DNA of 6,731 nucleotides from Deltaproteobacteria bacterium (GTDB taxonomy: Bacteria > Desulfobacterota > Desulfobacteria > Desulfobacterales > Desulfatibacillaceae): the NCBI GenBank assembly GCA_019308705.1, contig JAFDHW010000135.1, forward strand, positions 1-6,731, written 5' to 3'. The translations under genes were made by a program, and so were the position numbers. Below the pieces are notes generated by a model. It was not told where the DNA came from. It ran no database searches and was given only the letters and a program-made list of their open reading frames with translations. Shown piece after piece: positions 1 through 5,800 of the stretch (position 1 is its first letter; each line of letters opens with the position of its first letter).

Positions 1-2
1 GA

Positions 3-11
3 CCCCCTCCT
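3..11 (-). promoter_or_regulatory. Strong Shine-Dalgarno sequence of a divergent gene beginning left of the window
   Basis: Read on the minus strand, the first bases give AGGAGGGGG ending two bases from the window edge. This is a near-ideal ribosome binding site, and a start codon would be expected within a few bases outside the window. If so, 1-206 is a divergent intergenic region shared with the acyltransferase gene. The start codon itself cannot be seen, so this is inference from a short motif. Confidence 0.4.
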
Positions 12-47
12 GACGCAGCTATCGCGTGAATCGGGCTCGCCGGAAGG

Positions 48-64
48 GTGAAAAATTTCGCCGA
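48..64 (-). repeat. Inverted-repeat copy 1 of a palindromic 17-mer (operator candidate)
   Basis: On the minus strand this reads TCGGCGAAATTTTTCAC, matching the plus-strand sequence at 153-169 at 15 of 17 positions. The core is itself nearly a dyad (TGAAA-N2-TTTCG on the plus strand). It sits in the AT-rich region before the acyltransferase gene, on the side of the presumed divergent gene. Two similar dyads in one intergenic region suggest binding sites for a dimeric repressor, but no regulator gene is visible in the window. Confidence 0.4.
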
Positions 65-120
65 TGGCAGCATTCCTCAAAGAAACAGCGTGCATTTTTC
101 AAGGACCCTTCCATGGGCAC

Positions 121-150
121 TTAACCTGTTTAAATCCGTATAAATATTTT
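121..150 (+). promoter_or_regulatory. Candidate sigma-70-type promoter of the acyltransferase gene
   Basis: A -35-like TTAACC at 121-126 is followed after 18 bases by a -10-like TATTTT at 145-150, each matching four of six consensus bases. An alternative -10, TATAAA at 139-144, is closer to consensus but has no good -35. Transcription would start near 157, inside the palindromic element at 153-169, giving a leader of about 50 bases. The TAAAAT at 183-188 is too close to the ribosome binding site to serve. The call rests on motif matching in AT-rich DNA. Confidence 0.3.
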
Positions 151-152
151 AT

Positions 153-169
153 TCGGTGAAATTTTTCAT
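153..169 (+). repeat. Inverted-repeat copy 2 of a palindromic 17-mer (operator candidate)
   Basis: The sequence TCGGTGAAATTTTTCAT contains the perfect dyad TGAAA-TT-TTTCA (157-168) and matches the reverse complement of 48-64 at 15 of 17 positions. It lies just downstream of the candidate -10 box and would cover the transcription start, a typical repressor position. The hexamer ATTCGG, which overlaps its left end (151-156), recurs at 175-180. Confidence 0.42.
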
Positions 170-193
170 GAATAATTCGGGTTAAAATAAAAC

Positions 194-203
194 GAGGGGA
201 GGG
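194..203 (+). promoter_or_regulatory. Ribosome binding site fixing the acyltransferase start
   Basis: GAGGGGAGGG lies three bases before the ATG at 207, with its GGAG core about five bases away. This strong purine tract supports ATG 207 over later in-frame starts. Confidence 0.7.
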
Positions 204-206
204 TGC

Positions 207-1025
207 ATGCTCAGATCCGTTGCAAAAAGCCTGCTGGTTCCCTCGAAGCTTGAACAAAGCATATCCCGTATGCCCGTCCGCACCGGTCCCGAGGGCTGGG
301 ACCCCTGGGGCTTGAACCCCGAGGCGGCCAAGATCGGCCTGGCCGTCTTCAAGTTGCTCTACGACCACTACTTCCGCGTCATCGCCAGGGGCCTCGAGAA
401 CATTCCCGCGTCCGGCCGCGTCATGGTGGTGGCCAACCACAGCGGCCAGCTGCCCTTTGACGGGGCTTTGGTCTCCGTGGCCATGGCCACCAACCCCTAC
501 GGTCCGCGCATTCCCCGGCCCATGGTGGAGCGGTTCTTCCCCACCGTGCCCTTTGTGAGCAAGTGGCTGATGGAAACCGGCTCGGTCATCGGCGACCCGG
601 TCAATTGCATCCGCATGCTTCAAAGGGAGGATGCGGTGGTGGTGTTTCCCGAGGGGGTCAGAGGCGCGGGCAAGAAGTTTTCCGACCGCTACCGGCTCAT
701 GCGGTTCGGCCACGGGTTTTTGCACATCGCGATTGAAACCAATACGCCCATCGTGCCCGTGGGCATCGTGGGGTGCGAGGAGACGATGCCCGCCTTCTGG
801 CACGTGAACTGGCTGGCGCGTCTGCTCAAGGTGCCCTACGTGCCGGTGACAATACCGTTTCCCCTGCCCGCCAGGGTGCGGCTTCTGTTCGGCGAGCCTC
901 TGCGCTTTTCCAGCGAAGATGTCACGGAAGAAGGGGTGGCGCCCCTCGTGGAACAGGTCAAGGGCGCCATCCGCAGGCTGATCCAGCAAGGGCTTGCCGA
1001 AAGAAAGGGCATCTTCCGGGGCTGA
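207..1025 (+). CDS. Lysophospholipid acyltransferase family protein (PlsC/MGAT-like)
   Basis: This 272-residue protein probably transfers an acyl group to a lysophospholipid or related glycerolipid at the inner face of the cytoplasmic membrane. Residues 75-86 hold the acyltransferase block I, ANHSGQLPFDG, with catalytic His78 and Asp85 six residues apart instead of the usual four. From memory, this spacing occurs in the MGAT-like branch (cd07987 type). Block III is FPEG at 147-150 followed by Arg152, and block IV is IVPVG at 182-186. The preceding GLENIPASGRVMVV (62-75) is the usual strand entering the fold. There is no signal peptide and no clear transmembrane helix; the first 20 residues are basic and amphipathic, fitting peripheral membrane binding. 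The gene appears monocistronic and converges on the TPR gene with only 10 bases between stops. Family confidence is high; the acyl acceptor is unknown. Confidence 0.87.
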   Translation: MLRSVAKSLLVPSKLEQSISRMPVRTGPEGWDPWGLNPEAAKIGLAVFKLLYDHYFRVIARGLENIPASGRVMVVANHSGQLPFDGALVSVAMATNPYGPRIPRPMVERFFPTVPFVSKWLMETGSVIGDPVNCIRMLQREDAVVVFPEGVRGAGKKFSDRYRLMRFGHGFLHIAIETNTPIVPVGIVGCEETMPAFWHVNWLARLLKVPYVPVTIPFPLPARVRLLFGEPLRFSSEDVTEEGVAPLVEQVKGAIRRLIQQGLAERKGIFRG

Positions 1026-1035
1026 GCCGCGGCGG
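1026..1035. other. Ten-base convergent junction without a recognisable terminator
   Basis: The acyltransferase and TPR genes end tail to tail ten bases apart. The gap holds the 8-base palindrome GCCGCGGC (1026-1033) but no hairpin with a T-run on either strand. Intrinsic termination is therefore not visible, and opposing transcripts probably overlap at their 3' ends or end by Rho. Confidence 0.5.
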
Positions 1036-1488
1036 TCACCGGACCTGGGCCTGCTTTTCCATGACCAGGTCCAGGGTGTCCTGGCATTCGGTCTTGCGGT
1101 CTTGGGGGGCCTGGTCCATGGCCTCTTCGGCCAGGCGGCGGGCCTCGCGCAGGCGGATGCCCATGGCGGCCCAGGTAAAGGCGAGGTTGTTCTTGGGCCG
1201 GTAATCGCCGGGCAGCATCTTCATCGCCTTCTGGTAGTGCTTCGCGGCTCCCTCGTAGTCCCCCTTGAAAAACAAGAGGTTGCCCAAAAACATGTGCCCC
1301 GCGGGATCCTTGTCCGCCGCTTCCATGTATTCCTTCCTGGCCAGGTCGAATTTTCCCTGCTTTTCGTAGGCTGCGCCCAGTTGGATGTGTTCCCAGGGGG
1401 TGAGGGGGTCTTCCACCACCGTGGCCTTGGGCAGGGAGCAGGATGCCAGCAGGGCGGCCAGGGCCGCGCAAAAAAGCGTCCGTTTCAT
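1036..1488 (-). CDS. TPR-repeat lipoprotein
   Basis: This 150-residue protein starts with a lipoprotein signal: MKR, a hydrophobic stretch, then lipobox L14-A15-S16-C17, predicting lipidation at Cys17. Ser18 at the +2 position fits outer-membrane sorting in many Gram-negatives. The mature part contains tetratricopeptide repeats at about 34-67 (LGAAYEKQGKFDLARKEY core) and 68-98 (LGNLLFFKGDYEGAAKHY core), plus a degenerate third at about 101-135. TPRs form a helical scaffold for protein binding, so the likely role is an adaptor in the periplasm. Its ATG overlaps the TGA of the upstream peptidase gene as ATGA, indicating translational coupling, and GGAAG lies about eleven bases before the start. 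As I recall, PA2778-type proteins carry the peptidase and the TPRs in one chain; here they would be two genes. Partner and exact function are unknown. Confidence 0.82.
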   Translation of the reverse strand: MKRTLFCAALAALLASCSLPKATVVEDPLTPWEHIQLGAAYEKQGKFDLARKEYMEAADKDPAGHMFLGNLLFFKGDYEGAAKHYQKAMKMLPGDYRPKNNLAFTWAAMGIRLREARRLAEEAMDQAPQDRKTECQDTLDLVMEKQAQVR

Positions 1489-2048
1489 GGAATGGTTTCT
1501 TCCGCGCCCTTCGGCGGAGGAGGAAAGGGCGCAATCCAAAGGGTGAAGTTGCCGGCCCGGTCCCAGGATTTCAGGAACCTGTCCCAGGAGACGAGCTTTT
1601 TCGGTTCCCGGCCCGCGTTCACCACCACCCCCCCCGGCCCGGAGCCCACGACCACCATGAAGTGGGACTTGTGGATGTTCCAAAACCCCACGTCGCACAT
1701 GACGATGAGGGGCACCCCCATGGAGCAGGACGCGGCCAGCGCTTCGGGCGTTCCCTGGATCAAGGCCGCGTAGAGTCCCTGCTTTTTGGCATACAGCACC
1801 ATGTCCAGGGTGGAGCTGCCCCCGGCCCGCCGGGAAAAAACCTGGGCGGAAACCGCGTCCGGGGAAACGGGGCGGTTCCAGTGGCCGAGCACTCCGGCCA
1901 GGCAGGCCGGGCCGCATTGGGCGGGTTTTTGCGGAAAAAAGGGCACCCCGGCCACCAGGCAGGGCTTTTCCGCCGCCTGGGGCGGGGGAGCCGCCTGGCG
2001 CCCGCCCGCGCAGGCGCAAAGGGGCAACAGCGCCGCCGCGGCCGCCAA
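1485..2048 (-). CDS. C39-like cysteine peptidase, PA2778 family type, probable lipoprotein
   Basis: A papain-fold peptidase of 187 residues if it starts at TTG 2048. The active-site block is Q44-C45-G-P-A-C-L, with Gln44 as oxyanion residue and Cys45 as nucleophile. His129 in HFMVVVG and Asn144 in VVVNAG complete the expected triad, with Asn where bacteriocin-type C39 domains usually have Asp. The N-terminus is hydrophobic and ends in LCAC, so Cys13 is a possible lipidation site and the enzyme would act in the periplasm. It follows the PA2779-like gene by ten bases and overlaps the TPR gene by four, matching the PA2779-PA2778 order as I recall it from Pseudomonas. The start is uncertain: TTG 2048 has no Shine-Dalgarno sequence and gives a leader without positive charge. 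The frame is open back to a TAA at 2088-2090, and an ATC at 2082-2084 sits seven bases after GGAG (2092-2095). The C-terminus is proline-rich. The substrate is unknown. Confidence 0.8.
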   Translation of the reverse strand: MAAAAALLPLCACAGGRQAAPPPQAAEKPCLVAGVPFFPQKPAQCGPACLAGVLGHWNRPVSPDAVSAQVFSRRAGGSSTLDMVLYAKKQGLYAALIQGTPEALAASCSMGVPLIVMCDVGFWNIHKSHFMVVVGSGPGGVVVNAGREPKKLVSWDRFLKSWDRAGNFTLWIAPFPPPPKGAEETIP

Positions 2049-2058
2049 GACAAGGTGC

Positions 2059-2454
2059 TTATTGTGTGATGATGATCCGATGATCGGTTATCTCCAGGAT
2101 GACCACAACCAAGAGGATGATCACCAGAAGGGTGACGATGACCCCCAGCCCGTCGCCTGCGGCGGTGACCCTCTCCAGGCGCGAAGCCAGGTAGTGGACC
2201 TCTTCGTCCGAAAGGCTCTTGAGACGCTCGGCGACCTCCTCGTGGCTGTAGCCCAGTGCTTCCAGGCGCGTCTGGATCTTCTTGTTCTCCAGCATCCGCT
2301 GGACCGTTGGCGCGTCCTGGTCCTGCGGGAAAACCAGGGCGTCGTTTCCGATGAGCCCGGCCCGGGCGCGGGGCGCCACCGAAACGGCGCACACCAGGAC
2401 CGCCAGGAAAAGCGCCAGATTCCTGGCTCCCCGCCAGTGGTAAACGTGTTGCAT
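2059..2454 (-). CDS. PA2779-like (DUF6627) small exported protein with C-terminal membrane anchor
   Basis: A protein of 131 residues. Residues 1-32 form a signal peptide: basic HWRGARN, a hydrophobic core, then APRARA with predicted cleavage after Ala32. The mature start, GLIGNDAL, resembles the start I associate with the PA2779 family. Residues 48-97 form a charged helical segment containing RLEALGYSHEEVAERL and LSDEEVHYLASRLERV, followed by a glycine linker (AAGDGLG, 98-104). A long hydrophobic helix covers about 103-120, and a short tail follows. Predicted topology is periplasmic domain plus C-terminal anchor. The ATG at 2454 has a strong GAGGGAGGA site three bases upstream. It is first in the operon with the C39-like peptidase and the TPR lipoprotein, the association typical of this family as I recall it. 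Function is uncharacterised; it could be a partner or substrate of the peptidase. Confidence 0.8.
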   Translation of the reverse strand: MQHVYHWRGARNLALFLAVLVCAVSVAPRARAGLIGNDALVFPQDQDAPTVQRMLENKKIQTRLEALGYSHEEVAERLKSLSDEEVHYLASRLERVTAAGDGLGVIVTLLVIILLVVVILEITDHRIIITQ

Positions 2455-2457
2455 GGT

Positions 2458-2466
2458 TCCTCCCTC
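2458..2466 (-). promoter_or_regulatory. Ribosome binding site of the PA2779-like gene
   Basis: On the minus strand GAGGGAGGA lies three bases before the ATG at 2454. It fixes the start of the operon's first gene and rules out the long upstream minus-strand extension, which crosses the intergenic region and runs antisense to the ABC gene. Confidence 0.7.
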
Positions 2467-2491
2467 GGGGCGCCGGGGGCTGGCGGCCAAT

Positions 2492-2503
2492 ACCAATTTT
2501 GGT
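2492..2503. promoter_or_regulatory. Operator-like dyad before the minus-strand operon
   Basis: ACCAATTTTGGT is a perfect dyad (ACCAA-TT-TTGGT) centred about 44 bases upstream of the PA2779-like start. On the minus strand a -35-like TTGTCA (2515-2520) precedes it, so the dyad would sit where the -10 region is expected, although no good -10 box is visible. A protein-binding site for autoregulation or repression is plausible but unproven. Confidence 0.33.
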
Positions 2504-2521
2504 GCTAAAACCCCTGACAAC

Positions 2522-2541
2522 AATGGGGTCCATGCCCCATT
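2522..2541. repeat. Perfect 7-bp hairpin 1 in the divergent intergenic region
   Basis: AATGGGG (2522-2528) and CCCCATT (2535-2541) are perfectly complementary around a six-base loop. It lies one base from the next hairpin. No T-run follows on either strand, so it is not a standard intrinsic terminator. Confidence 0.5.
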
Positions 2542-2542
2542 T

Positions 2543-2565
2543 GCCGGGCGGCAATCCCGCCCGGC
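2543..2565. repeat. Perfect 9-bp GC-rich hairpin 2 in the divergent intergenic region
   Basis: GCCGGGCGG (2543-2551) pairs perfectly with CCGCCCGGC (2557-2565) around CAATC. The right arm's CCGGC (2561-2565) could alternatively pair with GCCGG at 2572-2576, giving two mutually exclusive stems. There is no following T-run. It lies between the two divergent promoter regions, so it may be a REP-like element, a protein-binding site or DNA structure rather than part of a leader. Confidence 0.55.
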
Positions 2566-2635
2566 TTGCCCGCCGGAACCTACCGTCCACACGGAATCAG
2601 GCCGTACAGCAGGAAAAACACCACCACCGTGGCGG

Positions 2636-2655
2636 CCCCTGTTGTCCCACAGGGG
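2636..2655. repeat. Perfect 7-bp hairpin 3 in the divergent intergenic region
   Basis: CCCCTGT (2636-2642) and ACAGGGG (2649-2655) are perfectly complementary around TGTCCC. Only TTT follows on the plus strand, too short for a convincing terminator. The rest of 2566-2750 is GC-rich with no gene I can support. Confidence 0.45.
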
Positions 2656-2751
2656 TTTCCGCCCGCCTCCGCGCGTTCCGGGCGCGAGGCCGGTCCGAAA
2701 GGGGGGCAAATCCTTCCGGTGGAAAGGGACGCGCTTCCAAGCCCCGGCGCA

Positions 2752-2780
2752 TTGACCCCCGGCGAAGCCTTTGGTACACA
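2752..2780 (+). promoter_or_regulatory. Candidate promoter of the ABC exporter gene
   Basis: TTGACC at 2752-2757 matches five of six -35 consensus bases. After exactly 17 bases comes TACACA at 2775-2780, a weak -10 with three matches. Transcription would begin near 2787, leaving a leader of about 60 bases before ATG 2848. If correct, it excludes the in-frame starts further upstream. Confidence 0.33.
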
Positions 2781-2847
2781 GGAACCATATCCTCCACCGC
2801 CAAAAACCAGATATTTTTCGGCCAACCCGCTGGAAAACGGATATTCC

Positions 2848-5800
2848 ATGCCCCGGACGCGGCCTTACCTGGTGGTCTTGTGGTTCATCGGACTGGTTTC
2901 CATTCCCATGTCCATGGTGCCGGCCCAGGTGTTCAACTACTTGACCGGCGTGCTCCAGGGCCCGCGGCTGCCCGGGTTTTCCGCCATCTGGCCCATCATC
3001 CTCCTGTATCTTCTGTGCCGCGCGGGTATCGCCTTCCTGGACATGGTGCGCACCATGGTGACGGGCGAGTACCTGGAGGAATCCGTGCGGGGCTATACCA
3101 TGTCCGTGTTTTCCCGGATGCTGCGGGTGTCCCCGGATTTCTTCCGCCGCCACGACCCGGCCCGCATCGCCAACCGCGTCCTCTCCGACACCCGGGCGGT
3201 GCAATCCTTCTGGCTTTCCCTGCTGGTGAACGTGCCCGTGTCCGTGCTGGGGCTTTTCGCTTACGCCTACGTGCTGTTCTTCGGGCTTTCGGCCGAAACC
3301 CCGGTGGTGGGGGCCTTCCTGGGAACCCACACCCAGCACGGCTCGTGGCTTCTTGGCGGGCTCATCCTGTTTCTCGCTCCCATCCAGTCCTACTTCGTGC
3401 TGTTCGACAAGAAGATCCAGTCCATGAACCGGGAGGCGGCCCTGGCCGGGGACCGGCTGGTTTCCGCGGCCCACGAGACCGTTGCGGGCGTATCCGAGAT
3501 CCGGGGCCACGACGCCTTCGACTACGCCATGGACCGGGTGGGAAAGGCCTTTGAGGGCTTCAAGGAGTCCCGGGTGCGCGTGTCGCGGCTTTCCGCGTTC
3601 TTCAAGGGCGCGGGACCCATGATCAACGCCCTGGTGAACTGCATTCTTCTGGCCATCGGCGCCAGGCTGTGCATCGGCGCCGTCCGGGTGGAGGCGGTGG
3701 GGCTGTCCATCAGCGCCATAAGGTGGCAGGATTATCTGGGATTTGCGTTCATGGCCATGACCGTGCACGCCTACATCGGCTCGCTCATGCGGTTTTATCT
3801 GCGCTGGCGCATGACCAGGGAAACCATCCGCCGGGTGGATGAGTACGCCAAGGCCCCCCTGGTGTTCTTCCCGGACCCGGAGGCACTGGAAGCCGAGGCG
3901 GCCGGTGGCATCTCCTTCGAGGACGTGGAGGTCACCACCGCCCTGAAAAACCGCATCTTAAGCGACCTGGCCGTCATGATTCCGTCCGGCGGGCGGGTGG
4001 GCTTCGCCGGGCCGTCGGGCTCGGGCAAGTCCACGGCCCTGAACCTCGTGGTCCGGGAGATCGAGCCCACCTCCGGCACGCTCAAGGTGGGGGGCGTGCC
4101 CATCCAGGAAGTGAACCATCCTTCCTTGGCGCGGGAGGTGGCCATGGTGCCCCAGAAGCCCGTGCTGTTCGACATGTCCATCCGGGACAACATCCTGCTT
4201 TCCCTGCGCAGGCCGGGGCAAAGGCAGGTCAAGGACACTGGCTGGGCCGTGGACGCCTCTCGGCTGCCGGGCATAGAAAAGCCGGAGGACATGGACCGGC
4301 TGCTTCTTCGGGTGACCGGGGACGTGGCCCTGGTCCAAGACCTGGTCAAGAAGGCCCTGGATCATCCCTTCCCCCGAAACCGCCTGGAAACCTCGCCCCT
4401 GGCCCGGGACGTGCGGGCGCTTTCCCGGGAGATCACCCAGGCCCTTTCCCGCACCCCGGACAAGGTGGTGTTCTTTGACCGGGCCGCGTACTTCGAAGAG
4501 GGTACGCTGCTGGAGAACCTGCTCTTTGGCCGCCCCGTCAACGGCCGCCAGGCCAACCTGGGCCCCTCTCCCATGGTGGAGCGCATCCACGAGCTGTTGG
4601 CCGGGTCTCACCTCACGGGACGGCTACTGGACCTTGGCCGATGGCGCTTCATGCGCGACCGGAACGCAGGCCGGCTGGTGCAGCTCCAGTCGCCCCGGCT
4701 GTTCGCCCTGCTCACCCGGCTTTCCCGCATGGGCCTGGATCCCTCCCACATGGCCGACGCCCTGCATTCGGACAAGTGGGAGGAGGTGAAGGCCTCCCTG
4801 AAGCAGGAACACAAGTTGGTGCTTTTGGAGGTGGCCCTGGAAACCAGCGCGGCCGTCGCGGCCTCGTTCTTCTTTGGGGACGAGGATTTTATCCTGCGGG
4901 TGCTCCTGGCGCGGGAGGCGGTGGTGGCCGACCCCAAGGTCCGGTCCCTGGGCGTCGCGCCCTTTGGCCCCGGCGGGCTGGAAGCGGGGCTTTCCCTGCG
5001 GGACGCCCTGGTGAACGGCCGGCCCAACTCCCGGGTGCGGGGGGCCGCCGAGCACGTGGACCAGGTGGTGGAGGCGGTGCTGGCGGAATACGGCCTCACC
5101 GGAGAGTTGGTGCTGGCGGGCCTGGAAAGCCCGGCCGGTCCCGGCGGCCGGAACCTCTCCGGCGGCCAGATGATGAAGGTGTGCCTGGCCAGGGCCCTGG
5201 TGAAACAGCCCTCGGTGTACCTCCTGGACGAGGTGACCGGACCCCTGGACGAGCGCTCCCAGGCAAAGGTGCTCTCCACCATCCGCAAGCTCCCCCCGGA
5301 GAGCACCGTGGTCATGGTGTCCCACCGCATGGCCGCCATCTCCCAGTGCGACCGGATCATGGTGTTCGACCGGGGCCGGGTGGTGCAGGAAGGAACCTAC
5401 GAAAAACTGTGCTCCGAGCCGGGGCTGTTCCGCACCCTGGCCGTGGGCGGCCAGGCCCATGGTCCCGAGTCCGCCGGGCCGGAGGCCACGGCCGTCCCCG
5501 TGGAGGAAAAGGGAGCCGCGGCCATCTCGGACCAGTCCGCCCAATTGCGCCGCGCCATCGCCCTTTCCCCCACCTTCGCCGGGTTGGACGCCTCTCAGAT
5601 CGCCCTGCTGGAGCACCTGGCCAAGCCCACGGGCGTTTCCGCCCAGACCTTGTTGTTTTCCCGGGGGGACGAGGGCCACGAGATGTTCATCATCCTGGAG
5701 GGCCAGGTGGAGTTCTTCCTGGAAAAGGAGGTGGACGGGGAAATGGAAAAGGAGGTCATCGACACCTTTGGCCCGGGCCAGGCCTTCGGCGAAATGGCGC

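Noticed and set aside
183..188. TAAAAT as a -10 box for the acyltransferase
   Set aside because: Transcription would start inside the ribosome binding site, leaving about 12 bases of leader, and no matching -35 is present.
99..989. Minus-strand 296-codon frame
   Set aside because: It lies opposite the acyltransferase gene with its conserved catalytic blocks and has no domain or ribosome binding site that I recognise.
2636..2658. Hairpin 3 as an intrinsic terminator
   Set aside because: Only three T residues follow the stem, and no plus-strand gene ends upstream of it.
2566..2847. A 94-residue N-terminal extension of the ABC exporter
   Set aside because: The frame is open, but the translated sequence is proline-rich with atypical codons (AGA, TAT, AAA) near its end. 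It also spans hairpin 3 and a promoter-like pair; ATG 2848 leads directly into the first membrane helix.
2580..2849. Small minus-strand frame ending in a hydrophobic stretch (possible small membrane protein)
   Set aside because: The hydrophobic part is short and at the very end, the rest is Gly/Pro-rich and featureless, and no ribosome binding site precedes the start.
2059..3768. Long minus-strand reading frame of 569 codons crossing the intergenic region and the ABC gene
   Set aside because: Only the last 131 codons, from ATG 2454 with its strong ribosome binding site, are a real gene. The upstream part is antisense to the ABC exporter and crosses hairpins, and its His/Gly/Gln-rich composition is typical of antisense frames in GC-rich DNA.
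4168..5154. Frameshift or mobile insertion as the cause of the long ATPase domain
   Set aside because: The reading frame is continuous, codon and base composition match the flanks, and there are no terminal repeats or transposase motifs.
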